Source: Symsagittifera roscoffensis
Lineage: Eukaryota; Xenacoelomorpha; Acoela; Convolutidae
Assembly (NCBI RefSeq): GCF_963678635.1
Contig: NC_087065.1
Coordinates: forward strand, 27,239,254-27,303,253
DNA length: 64,000 nt
Direction: 5' to 3'
The position numbers and the translations under genes are program-made. Under the pieces are notes generated by a model. That model was not told the origin of the DNA. It ran no database searches and worked only from the letters and a program-made list of their open reading frames with translations. Below, one piece after another: positions 33,690-43,875 of the stretch (position 1 is the first letter of the stretch; every line of letters begins with the position of its first letter).

Positions 33690-34030
33690 CAACAACTGCA
33701 TAAATGCATATAAAACAAGAGTATAAATGTATATAAAATAAGGAAGAGTGCCGAGTAGCCTAAGCTACGGTACCGCCGACTATACAGACTTGCCAGTTGG
33801 TGTAGGTTCGAGTACCCCACCTGACCATGTATTATTATACTAAAAAAGGGGGTTATATCCTATTGTAATTGTTTTTTGATACTTAACCGGTTCAGCCTTG
33901 ATGAAATTTTGAGTTTCCGAAAATATGATGAAATTTTAAGTTTCCGAAAGTTTTTGCCGTTAAATGCTCTTAATAATTCAAGCACTCGACATCATAGTTT
34001 TTACCAACTTACGGAGATTGAGCGCGCTCA
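33690..34030 (+). repeat. 5' LTR remnant of the BEL/Pao element
   Basis: Alignable by eye with 41987-42231 from an AACAACTGCA-like start through TATAAATG repeats, the tRNA-like block, TACTAAAAAAGGG and CGGTTCAGCCTTG. It ends GCTCA just before the TGG of the primer site. The outer start is approximate. Confidence 0.7.
33741..33826 (+). other. tRNA-like segment within the BEL/Pao 5' LTR
   Basis: A sequence with a D-arm-like GTGCCGAGTAG, a long variable region and a T-arm GTAGGTTCGAGTACCCCAC. The paired LTR copy at 42063-42150 is better preserved. It resembles a class II (Leu/Ser) tRNA, but the acceptor arms do not pair well and no normal anticodon stem forms, so it is not a functional tRNA gene. 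Confidence 0.6.
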
Positions 34031-34045
34031 TTTTGGCGCCCCACC

Positions 34046-34250
34046 GACGGCCTACTAACTACTGACGGGCTGTGCTAATTACTAGCTGGTCTGTGTAATC
34101 AGCCTACTGTGCTACTGACGGGCTGTGCTACTGACAGGCTGTGCCTACTGCCTACTGACGTGCTGGGCTGTGTAATCAGCCTGCTGTGCTACTGGCCGGC
34201 TGTAGTACTGACGGGCTGTGCCTACTGCCTACTGACGGGCTGTGATTCAG
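34046..34250 (+). repeat. Short tandem repeat array after the BEL/Pao primer site
   Basis: Irregular repeats built from CTACTGACGGGCTGTG and a related TGTGTAATCAGCCTACTGTG unit, about ten degenerate units. GC-richer than the neighbourhood. No coding sense. Confidence 0.75.
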
Positions 34251-35432
34251 TGTGAGTAAAAACTCTAGTTGGAAGATTAAAGGCAGTTTGTGGAACAGTT
34301 CCGCCAAGTTGAAGCAGGAGTACTCGGAGTTCAGCAGGAGTATCCGGAGTTCAAGCAACTGAAGCATTGCGACTTGTCATCTTGGGCGAAACAAGGATAA
34401 ATTTTTGCTAGTCTATCATTCAAAAGTTTGTACGATTTCGGCAGACCATCACAGACAGGCGGTATGACGGACAATTGAGGCCTTCAAACAGGTATCCGGA
34501 TTTCAAATGAGGCTTTTAGACAGAAGGAACGGAGGATTTTCTCAGCTATTCAGATCATCAGACAGGGGGTCAATTACAGACGTTTTGTGTGAGTTTGAGA
34601 AACGGTTGCTGGACAACTCCTCTGCAGCAGACCAAAAATCTGACAACCGAAAACCGTTGACCGCCCAATCTCCAAAACTGTAAGAAGGTTCCAAAACTTT
34701 TAAAACTCTCCATTCGTGCTATAAATTTTTGTACGATGTTATACATGTTAATGTTTTTCCCGCAAGATAGCACCAGGTAGTTTTTCTCAAAACTCAAAAT
34801 TTTTGGGCAGTTCCGTTGAACTGAAAAATCTTACAATCGGTACATAGACAAACTGATTGACATTTTTTTTTCGATACCAAAAATTTTTGGATATATGTGA
34901 ACGGAATATAGACAAGAGGTACTGGACTAGTTTAAGGATTGGATTATGACTCAAACCCGCTGATCAAAATTCTCCTAAAAGTTTTTGTGAACAATTAAAA
35001 AACTGTCAAAAAATCCTCAGACCGTCCTCAGAATCCTGCGGAACTGTGCTGTAAGATGACACCAACCTTATGATAAGTGATCTGGCAGCAAAATATCAGG
35101 CAAATTAAGTTGAGTTTTTTCATTTGAGGTTTCTTTCGCGTGTGTTGTTGGAATCTAACCAATTTGCCTGAAACCCCACCCACCTTTGGTAAAACTGAAA
35201 ACCAGATCGCTTCAAGTGTATCAACGCCGAAATTTGCCCGTCCGATTACTGACATCCTTGCGTGACAGTAATGTTAAGTGGTCAAGTACGGTGATAATAA
35301 GTGGGTTAAGTTGATTTCTTTCATCCTCAGGTTTACTCCGTGTGTGCTGTTGGAGTTCGACCGATCTATCTAATTTTCCAACCCAATTGGTACTTAAGCG
35401 TAACATAACGGTCGCATAGTTTCCTTAAGGGT
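34251..35432 (+). other. BEL/Pao leader region
   Basis: No convincing frame. A degenerate direct repeat is visible: the phrase at about 35060-35165 (AAGTTGAGTTTTTTCATTTG through GTGTGTTGTTGGA) recurs at about 35265-35360 (AAGTTGATTTCTTTCATCCT through GTGTGCTGTTGGA), spacing about 200 bp. It may be a decayed duplication of untranslated leader. Confidence 0.5.
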
Positions 35433-36023
35433 ATGGTATACATTCTAGGAGCTAGTTCCTTGGATCACGCGCTCCGCAAACTTCCCGTTCCGTCTCAGAA
35501 GCGCGTCCAAGATACTTGCTTTACCAATCCAGGTTTAAGTTTGAACTTTAACGCTAGGGACTCTCAAAAAACAATTCAGTACTACCTTCATCACTACTTG
35601 TCTCACCGTAACGACCTTGTAATTTGGCACGACGCCATTAATAAGTCAATAAGTAGGCACCGCAGCAACAATAACTGCAAGCCGAGTAGTGCGCAACTTG
35701 TCACTTTGTTATTAAGGTATAGGACAATTATTTGTGCGATCGTATACTGTAGACGGAACGGAACCGAGGATATAGAAGAAAGTTTAGTTTTAACTGGTAT
35801 TCTCGTTCTGAACGTCGTCAAAGACTTTATCTCTAAGCGTAAGGCTAAGGACCAGGTACTAAATGAGAAGGACAAAAAGTTTGACCAGGCTCCTTCCCTC
35901 GAGTTAAAGACTCTCCTCCTAAGCGCTAATCTTAACATCCTTAAGACGCGTAAGAAGCGGAACCGCTTACCACTCAAAGCTCGAAAAGCTATTAAAAAAA
36001 TAGTCTTCAGGTGGAAGCTTTAA
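35433..36023 (+). CDS. Accessory ORF of the BEL/Pao element, 196 aa
   Basis: The only long undamaged frame of this otherwise ruined element. It starts ILGASSLDHALRKLPVPS, has a well-structured middle (YYLHHYLSHRNDLVIWHDAI, IICAIVYCRRNGT) and a basic C-terminus (KTRKKRNRLPLKARKAIKKI) that could bind nucleic acid. The spacing of G-x-S-S near the N-terminus, a WHD...N block and a hydrophobic strand before each recalls SGNH/GDSL-type hydrolase folds, but the catalytic Asp-x-x-His block is not evident, so this is a weak suggestion. It lies upstream of gag, a place where retroelements often hold extra genes. It could instead be a recently inserted or separately maintained gene. Confidence 0.55.
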   Translation: MVYILGASSLDHALRKLPVPSQKRVQDTCFTNPGLSLNFNARDSQKTIQYYLHHYLSHRNDLVIWHDAINKSISRHRSNNNCKPSSAQLVTLLLRYRTIICAIVYCRRNGTEDIEESLVLTGILVLNVVKDFISKRKAKDQVLNEKDKKFDQAPSLELKTLLLSANLNILKTRKKRNRLPLKARKAIKKIVFRWKL

Positions 36024-36161
36024 GACGTCAAGTTCCCCCATCTTGTAAACTAATGTTGATATTTGAATGCAAATTTAATTACGTAACAAAACAATTTCTC
36101 ATTTTATTAATTGTTGTCTATTTAGTGAGCATCTGTAAAAAATTGTCAATTTTTGAAAAAC

Positions 36162-38400
36162 ATGGACGAAAGATTCCAAAATAAGACACGCAGTTAATTG
36201 AAACCCGCCTAAATCTAGAAAATGTGCTGCTCAAAGTTTTTTCATTATTACTTGAAGGCATTGAGAATAATAGTAGCACCGCAAAAATTGATAACGCTGT
36301 TTACAAATGTGAAATTGCTTTGGAAAAAGCTGTAGACGTGAATGAGCAACTAATTAGGTTAGCGGGAAAAACAAAAAACCTCGAAAAAATTTTTGCCCAG
36401 CAAGAACTTTGGCTTAAGAAAGTAACCAAAAAGAGCGAGTAATGCATGAAGCTCAGAAATACAAGATGAGCCTTGAGCCTTCGTCATTTTCAGCAGCCGC
36501 CATTATAAGGAGCAAGGGATCTTTACAACAAACTAGAAATTAGACATCCTCAAGCTCGCACAAAACAAGAAATTCAGTAGCATGAGTATCTGAAAACAGG
36601 TCGAAGGTCTCTAATGATATTAGGAAACAGGAGTCACTTAAGTCTGATAAATCTGCTTCCACTCGTCATACGTCGACAGTTCACAATATGTCATCAAGTG
36701 AGAAACGGCATGAAATAGTTTCAGTAAAACGACGTCACGAGGAGCTGGAAAAGCAGTATCAAGTATCGGTAAGGCTCAAAGAGCAAGAGAATTGTCTCAA
36801 GTTCGAACAAAGTCAGCTGGAGCTAGAGCAATTGGCTGAAAGTCATTAAAAGCAACTAATTGAAATGGAAATGAAAGCGTTTGAAATTGAGGATAATAGT
36901 GCGCTAGGTTTGCTGGCCTTCACTCCTGCACCAATTTTGTCAGAACCGACGACTCCAGCCAACCTCGCTCATGCAATTATCACTAGCAATGGTCATAACC
37001 ATGGGCACACAGCAATTAGGTACGCTGGAACCTATAATCATGGACATCGAGTTATGCTTCAATTTGGCAGTGCAAGCCTTTTGTCATTGCAAGCTTCTCC
37101 TCTAACTGTTTCATTCCCAGTTAACAATATGCATTCTAGTGCACACTTGTTACCACCGCCGTCTGCTGTTCCTTTACAGACCATGAGCTCAAACAAAACA
37201 ATTGGTAGTTTTGCCAACGGGCAACCGGAATCATTACCTGTCCCAATGTTACCGGCACAACCCGGTACTTTTTTTCTTTGTCACCTGCATTTGCTGGTGG
37301 TGACTTCTCATCTTTTGGCGTAAACCCACCGCCGGTTTTCCTTTCGGCACCTCATTGCCAAGCGGCGCCTTTCCATGCGCAACATTATATTCCCTTCGTA
37401 CCGCATACTGTGTCACCTAATATCAACGATTACTATACAAGTGATGCAAACTTATGGCGATTGACTGCTACAACTCCAATAGTCACGCCCGTTCAATGCT
37501 GTAATGCTGGAAACATTTTCTCTAATGTGATAACTGTTGTCCCAATGTGTAACCCAGCCATCCCGTATACTAGTGGTGGGGTTGTGGTGGGGTACCTTAA
37601 AACTCCACCAGTTTATCCTCAACATTTTCCTTATTTTGTCAAGAATGCTAATACTAGTTATCAGCCAGTCAACGAAGACTACGCACCGTCTTCTGCTAAT
37701 CCGAACCAAGGTTGTTAATCGGATCGATCTCTCTCCGCTCGTGAATCGGCGGTATTTTTAATGCATAGCCGCAAAGATCATCTTCCCGAATGGAAGTTAG
37801 CCCAGTTTGACGGCAACCCGTGGCGCTATGTACAAGGATGCACTGGCAAATCTGGCGCCGTAGCAGTTTTCAAATCATTGTCATTTAACGATGATCTAAA
37901 AAATGTTAACCTGTTAAGCGAAGCTGTTAGTTAACTTACGCCTAACCTCAAAGAAGCTTGATCAATGCATACTGTTAGGCATAACTTGCAGCGCCCAACA
38001 CTCTTAAATTTTAATAACTGGTTGAAAGAAAAGGGCGAGGGGCATGAGAGATTACGTGTAAGGCAAAAAACGAGGAACCAGTTAAGCCAAAATCAACCAC
38101 AATTTTTGCAGCAAACACCAAGGTAACTGAAAGTAGACATGCATTGTGGAACTGCGCTGTTTTCAGAGAAAAGAATGCTACTCAGCGAGCGAAATACGTA
38201 GCTGAATAGAAGTTTTGCTTCGCTTGCCTCAACGACAATCCTAGTTTCCGGCAATGCTCTAGAGCTTAAAAAAATGCCAGAAGCCAGAGTGCGATAGCAC
38301 ACAAAGTGCCTTGCTCCACGGAGCCGAAAAAAAATATTTCCTCGGAAGAAAAATTCAAATGTCTCAAATAAGCTGGAGCAAACAAGTCCACAGAGAATAC
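36162..38400 (+). pseudogene. gag: BEL/Pao gag remnant
   Basis: Begins near an ATG at 36162, then continues in a different frame with a helical coiled-coil N-terminus (SLLLEGIENNSS to LEKIFAQQELWLKKV, 36224-36442). A charged Glu/Gln/Lys-rich stretch and a Pro/Asn/Tyr-rich stretch (36865-37718, two frames) follow. At 37761 comes a DUF1759-like gag segment (LPEWKLAQFDGNPWRYV) ending in a stop. A CCHC-like knuckle near 38211-38258 reads CFACLNDNPSFRQC, with Pro where the zinc-binding His should be. Several stops and frameshifts interrupt the gene. Confidence 0.72.
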
Positions 38401-41400
38401 AAACATTTCCACCCACGCCGCTGTTATTGATTTACATGACTTTGAATCGTCTATAGGGTTGTTGTCATTTGCAACATTTGGTGTGTCCTCGGATGTAACC
38501 AGTATTCTGATGTTGGTTCCTTGTGATAGTGCATTGACACACTTCTAGGTGTCTTCGTCACTCGTTAACCGTCTCGGCTTAGTAGGGGAGTCCGTTAACT
38601 TGTCAATAAATGTTTTCAATTCAACCGCCAATGTTGAGACTCAGAGAGTCTCAAGTTTACCTTTTCCTCCGAGCCGAATAATAGTGATTTCGTATTCCCT
38701 CTGCGTGCATATGTTAAAGACAATGTTGAGATTGGCTCCGAGACAATCATTAATGCTGATTTGCAGAATAAATATCCACGATTAGCACCTATTAAGTCCA
38801 CTCAATATGCTTATGAGGACGTTGAAGTTACTATAGGACAAGACGACTACCACGCCGTTAGACTCATTGAGTTAATCTTTGGAGATGATAATAATTCACC
38901 ATGTTCCGTTCGCCTACCAATAGGTTGGGTCATAGGTGGTCCGTTGCCGCCGTCTGTTGCTTCTACTTTGTGTTTCAAGTGTGTTGTTGAAGATTCCTCC
39001 TTGACTGATCAGATAAAATCCTGGTACGTGTTGGAGTCTTATGGTGCTTTCAATTAAATTGGTGCCCGTTCCGCCGCGTATAATTATTCTTTATCCATCC
39101 TTTATTCTGAAACCGTTCACAATGGCGAAAGATACATTGTGCCTATGCTTTGGATTGATAGTAATGTCAGTCTACCAAACAATTATCACTCGTCACTCGC
39201 CCATTTTAAAACATTGGAGAGAATATTAAGTTAAGACTCTGAACTGCGCGAAAGATACGCAGACACAATTAGAGGGGACATTAGGAAAGTCTATGTCGTT
39301 ACTGTCGAGCCGCATGATCCACGTAAGCGTTCCGATCGCGAGCGGTATCTTCCGCACCATCCCGTCGTAAAACCAAATAAGCCGGGTAAGGTCCGCCGAG
39401 TCCCTAATTGGGGCTTCTAAGTTTCACAGCACATCCTTAAATAAGTCCTTATTGGTGGGTCCAGACCTACCCCAAACGTTAATTTTGTAATTTTGAGATT
39501 CCGTCGACACAAGTACGCCGTCTCCGCGGATATAGAGGTTATGTTCCTCCAGGTAGGAGTCCTCGCCCGCAATCAAATTTCGCTCTATTTTTTGTGACTG
39601 GAGGATACCACTTCCGATGTGGTAATTCACCAGTACACTCGCCATATATTCGGCGCATGGGATTCGCCTACATGCGCAATTTCGCGATGCGAAAAACAGC
39701 AACTGATAATATGTCCACATACCCTGAGGCCGCATCAGTCGTAAACGAAAATTTTTAAATGGACGATTACTTGGATTCGTTCGATGACGTTACCCATGCA
39801 ATTAAAATTAGCCGTGATTTGGTTTCGTTACTCAAGTTGGGAGGATTTATTTTGACTAAATTTGTCAGTAATACCGATAAAATTTCTTTGGCAATGAACA
39901 CCGATCATTGCGAAACCTCGTCTTTACCCATCAAAAAAACACGTAACGGTGCCGAACAATCATCACATGTCTTAGGTCCTAAGTTGGACCATGTGAAAGA
40001 CACATTGGTTGTTAGCAGAAGCAAGAATTGTCCTGTGGATAAGGCAATAAGTCAACGAACCGTCTTGAGTATCGTCTCTTCTGTGTTTGACCCAGTTGGG
40101 TTAGTAGCTCCATACTCAACTAGGGCCCGTCTTTTGCTTAGATATATTTGGAAAATCAGTGGCCAAAATTGAGACGACGAAGTGCCGGAAGACATAAGAA
40201 GTCAATTTCTCGAGTGGCACTCCGGTCTCCCTCTCTTAGGGCAATTGACTATTCTCCGCTGTTACTTCACAGAACCTGTGGATCAAACTGAGCTCCACAT
40301 GTTCGGTGATAGCTCGCAGGACGTTTTCTGTGCCGTTGGAATTTTGCTTATGCTACAATCGAATTCGCACAAAGCTCAAACATCCTTCATCTTTGGTAAA
40401 GCTCGCGTTGCTCCCATGAAAGCGCTATCTAAACCGAAGCTAAAGCTTCAAGCTGCTCTGCCCGCAACTCGACTGAAATATGATATACTGAAAGCAATTA
40501 CCGTTAACATTAATCAGGTCTACATGTGGACAGATAAAACTACAGTTTTGCAGTGGCTAAACTCCGGTGACAAATTACCTGTCTTCGTGGCTAACCGTGT
40601 CGGCGAAATCCTCGAATCGACAAGCATTGATGAGTGGCACCATGTTCTGAGCGGCGATAATCCAGCTGATTCCGATACGCGGGCGATTTCTTTGGAAGTC
40701 CTCAAGGATAGCAGCTGGCTCACTGGTCCGAGCATTCTCAGGACTACTGATTGCCTGTTTATACCCGACGAACGTGCGATCAATAAAATTCGTTTGAAGG
40801 TTTCTTCTTTTTGATGTCGATAATTGCGTGGAGACATCATTTTCCTTCGTCACCGATGTCACATCCATCAAACAGCCCGCAGCCTCCACCACAAGCATTT
40901 TCATCAAAGTTTAGATTACATGCGCTTCGTTTTTTAAAAAAATGAAATGTGAAATACTTGCGTTGGGTAGACTACTTCAGTGTATCGAAAATCAATGTGT
41001 AACATGCCGTAAGCGCAAAAGAAGTATCATCCAGCCAATCATGTCCAATTTAACTGTCGAACGTCTCGGATATAAGCAACCACCCTTTAATCATACGGGT
41101 GTGGAATACTTTGAACCACTTTACGTTCCGGCAGAAGCACTGAAAAAAGATGAGGATTTCTTTTCACCTGCCTCACCACCAGGGCTCTACACCTTGAGAC
41201 TGTATCATCTCTGGACACTAGTTTTTGTGTCATGGGCATTGAACGGTTCATTGCGCGGCGTGGTACAACAAGCACGATCTGGTCGGATAACGGCACGAAC
41301 TTCGTTGGTGCGGAAGAGGAATTACTTGCCTGCATCAAGAGCTGGAATGGCATGGCGCAGACCATTTTTGCACAGAAAAACGTTGCTTGGAAATTTAACC

Positions 41401-41960
41401 CGTCAGGCGCACCCCATCATGGCGGCTCCTGCGAGCGCCTCGTCCGAAGAGTAAAGCGCGTACTTTACGATATACTAGGCAGTAGGCGAGTCACCGAAGA
41501 GATGTTAGGAACAACATTCTGCTTAGTTGAGCAGGCTTTGAATTAGAGGCCAATCACTCCCGTTAGTACTGATTCACGTGAGTTAGAAGCATTAACCCCA
41601 ATCCAGTTTTGCCTTGCACAACACGCCACAAGCTTTCCTTTGCTTTTACCTGGGGAGCACTTTGACCACAAGAAAAGGTGCGTGCGAGCGCAGTCGTATG
41701 CTAACGCTATTTTGTCTCGTTGGCTTGGCGAAAATGCTCTCTCACTGAATAAGTGTGTCAAGTGGCACACTCATTCTGACTCCACTCTTAAGACAGGCAA
41801 TATCGTGTGGGTGATTGAGCCCGATAGTCCGCGTGGGTACTACTCCTTCACCCGACTCGTCAAGCTAAACTACGGACATGACAGTTGCGCCCAATCCACT
41901 CTTGTTAAGACCGCAACCCGTGAAGTCACTCGGCCGACCGTTAAGCTGGCTCCGGTTCTC
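38401..41960 (+). pseudogene. pol: BEL/Pao pol remnant (protease, RT, RNase H, integrase)
   Basis: Order seen: protease-like segment (about 38418-38700; PCDSALTHF then stop, then SSLVNRLGLVGESVN); linker with GQDDYHAVRLIE and LPIGWVIGGPLPPS (38761-39057); RT start WYLPHHPVV-type region (about 39345-39410) and RT core ADIEVMFLQVGV (39509-39556). The catalytic box reads MDDYLDSF at 39759 with the preceding Tyr codon now TAA. An RNase H-like part (40182-40814) has FGDSS, WTDKTTVLQWL and NPADSDTR, but LKLQAA where Glu is expected in the second position. Integrase has WSDNGTNFVGAEEEL and APHHGGSCERLVRRV (41232-41546), with a DUF5641-like end GNIVWVIEPDSPRG (41640-42000). Frames shift near 39420, 41140 and 41545. 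Confidence 0.85.
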
Positions 41961-41969
41961 CCTTCTTCT

Positions 41970-41986
41970 GGGGGGGGGGGGGAGGA
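41970..41986 (+). promoter_or_regulatory. Polypurine tract of the BEL/Pao element
   Basis: A run of 13 G followed by AGGA directly abuts TGTTGCAACG, the start of the 3' LTR. This is the expected place and composition for the plus-strand primer. Confidence 0.8.
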
Positions 41987-42231
41987 TGTTGCAACGCAAA
42001 TGTAACAAGAGTATAAGTGCATATATAACAAAAGTATAAATGCATATAAAATCATATAAAATGAGGACGGATGGCCGAGTGTCCTAAGCTACAGTAACGC
42101 CGACTATACAGACTTGCCAGTTGGTGTGGGTTCGATTCCCCCACCTGACCTTGTCTTAATATACTAAAAAAGGGAGTTATATCCTATTTTAATGGTTTTT
42201 TTGGTTCTAATTCGGTTCAGCCTTGGTAAAG
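41987..42231 (+). repeat. 3' LTR remnant of the BEL/Pao element
   Basis: Begins TGTTGCAACG after the polypurine tract. It matches the 5' LTR through CGGTTCAGCCTTG and then diverges, so the outer part is lost. Confidence 0.7.
42063..42150 (+). other. tRNA-like segment within the BEL/Pao 3' LTR
   Basis: Contains TGGCCGAGTGT (42072 on), close to the Pol III A box, and GGGTTCGATTCCC (42128-42140), a perfect B box flanked by a pairing T stem (GTGGG / CCCAC). The long spacer resembles a class II tRNA (Leu or Ser type). Acceptor strands pair poorly. An internal Pol III promoter inside an LTR is the interesting possibility. Confidence 0.65.
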
Positions 42232-42893
42232 GCTGACCGCCAAAAACAGCAATTTGTCTCAAAGACATTTTTACCGGTTCATGTGGTTAGCTTGCGCATA
42301 TTTTTTTCGTTTTTGGGGCAGTTTAATGAAGTTATATGATGTAAATTGGATCATTGGATGAAGTGTTTCTTCCGCTAGGAAAATTGAAATTAAATCCCAA
42401 TTCGTGGTTTTCGTGTTTTTCGTGGTCTTAATGATTTTGCTGTTTGATAGTGCATTTTGTTGTGATTTTAATAAAGAAAAAGAACGGAACTTAAATAAAT
42501 AAAAAGCCAAACCTCAAAAACATTTTCTAAAGCTCTAAAAAGACCCTGTTTGGCCTTTAATTTCAAATTTATTTGGTTTTCTGATTTAGTTAATCCACAA
42601 TTTTTGGCAATATCGTCAAGTCTTAGTGATTCATACTGTCGAAACTCTGGGGTTTCCATGAGTAGGTTAATCTTTTGACGTCATAATGATTTTGAGCCTC
42701 TTAAGTTTACTCCGTCAAAATGAAAAAAATTAAGGTCATTAACATCGCTAAAACATGTTGTCAATTTTCGGCATTGTCTTTACAAACCAGGTCGAGACTG
42801 TATGCAATTTGGGTCTGGGATTGACATGCGGAGCGACTTTCAAAGGCTTGGCATAAGAGGGGGACCTCGACTGAAGAATCAGTTGTTACTCAC
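42232..42893. other. Intron DNA between the BEL/Pao element and exon A
   Basis: Host intron on the minus strand, immediately downstream of exon A. A 63-codon minus-strand frame (42468-42659, METPEFRQYESLRLDDIAK start) has reasonable composition but no recognised family and no splice context; I do not call it a gene. Confidence 0.5.
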
Positions 42894-43026
42894 CAGGTAG
42901 TTGATGATGTAGTACTTGTCGTATATGGTGTTCTTCGCATTCAACTTCCGATGCTGCTTTCTCTTCATGTGTTCAAAAAGCTCCGCCTTGTCCGCATAAA
43001 TACTGTCACAGTGCAAGCACTGACAC
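42894..43026 (-). CDS. ZNF277-like: Host gene exon A, ZNF277-like C2H2 zinc finger
   Basis: A 133-bp exon with acceptor TTTGTTTAG before G and donor GTGAGT after CTG. Translation contains a classical finger, CLHC, 12 residues, H, 5 residues, H (CLHCDSIYADKAELFEHM then KRKQH), followed by RKLNAKNTIYDKYYIINYL. The finger type with K-QHRK and the downstream Y-D-YYIINYL phrase are those of ZNF277, a conserved eukaryotic zinc-finger protein. The donor is in phase 0 and the next residues of the family are supplied exactly by exon B at 12534-12652. The upstream exon is not in the stretch before E3, so it lies beyond E3 or outside the window. Confidence 0.85.
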
Positions 43027-43465
43027 CTAAACAAATAAGAGAGAGGTATGAATTAATCTTAGAACTTATTTATAGTTTACCTATACTCTTTTCCAACTAA
43101 GCCAAATCATTCATTTTTACAAAATCAAGTGGGTGACTCTTTGCTTCCTTTCTTCGAGTTTAAATTGGTTCCTTGATCCCTTGCTTCTTGTGTAATTTGA
43201 CTCGTTACTTCGTTCTTTCAATTCTCTTTTGACACTTTGATTGCTTCATACGAGTATTTCTTGACTCTTTGCTTTTTTGTTCGGGTTTAATTTGGCTCCT
43301 TGATTCCTTCCTTCGTTTCTAATTCAACTCTGTGCTTCAATGTCTCGATTTTCTCTTGAGAGTTTGCTTGCTTCATTCGAATATTTCTTGACTCTTTGCT
43401 TTTTTCTTCGTGTTTAATTTGGCTCGTTACTTCGTTATCTCGATTCTCTCTTGAGAGTTTGCTTG
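43027..43465. repeat. Intron segment with a 127-bp tandem repeat, truncated by E3
   Basis: From about 43133 a pyrimidine-rich unit beginning TTGACTCTTTGCTT and continuing TTAATTTGGCTC repeats at 43261 and 43388, period about 127 bp, roughly 2.6 units. The last unit is cut at GAGAGTTTGCTTG by the E3 LTR; the unit before it continues GCTTGCTTCATTCG. Confidence 0.7.
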
Positions 43466-43875
43466 TGAGTTAGGACCGAAGTGTATAACTCATAGAGTAA
43501 TTTCGGATAGGGTACACCGTCTGCTCGTCACGCTATCTTATTTTCGGCCGGATAGATTCGTGCAACTTCTTAGTCTAATACCGATCCTAATCTTACTCTT
43601 ATACTATCTAGTCTCAGGTTGTTTAACTAGTCTCTGCTAGGCTCAATAGATCTAGGGTATACTGGTTTATTGCGGCTGCTGAAGTACTCGGGAGAGTTCA
43701 ACTAGTTTCTAAGTTAAATTCAAATCTCTCTGGTGCTGAAATTACAAGTAATTTCAGCACTTACAAATAAGTGGATTGTTAGTTAGATGGATCATGATTG
43801 GTTAATATTAAATACTTTACATTGGTAAAATATCTAATTTATCCAATCATAAAATGTAGTTTAGATCAGGTTCCA
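43466..43875 (-). repeat. 3' LTR of E3, 410 bp
   Basis: TG...CA ends. It differs from the other LTRs at CGAAGTG (CGATGGG elsewhere), an A in TACTATCTAG and a G in CTAGTTTC. The outside flank CTTG is part of the 127-bp tandem repeat. Confidence 0.95.

Larger units (their letters stand above)
33690..42231 (+). mobile_element. Decayed BEL/Pao LTR retrotransposon (plus strand)
   Basis: Plus-strand element inside the same intron, antisense to the host gene. Order: 5' LTR remnant (about 33690-34030), primer-binding-like TGGCGCCCCACCGACGG (34034-34050), a short-repeat array, a long leader, an accessory ORF (35433-36023), gag remnant, protease/RT/RNase H/integrase remnants, a G13 polypurine tract (41970-41986) and a 3' LTR remnant from 41987. 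Assignment to BEL/Pao rests on the RT phrase ADIEVMFLQVGV, the MDDYLDSF box, the RNase H-region order typical of the Pfam A17-peptidase-labelled segment and the integrase SDNGTNFVGAEEEL. It carries many stops and frameshifts. Confidence 0.88.

Noticed and set aside
33741-33826. Functional tRNA gene
   Set aside because: Acceptor strands and anticodon stem do not pair; it is repeated in both LTRs, so it is part of the element.
39424-39735. Minus-strand 103-codon frame inside the BEL/Pao pol
   Set aside because: The plus strand over the same bases encodes the RT core (ADIEVMFLQVGV), so the minus frame is a shadow.
42468-42659. Small minus-strand gene near exon A
   Set aside because: 63 codons with no known domain and no splice or promoter evidence; insufficient support.
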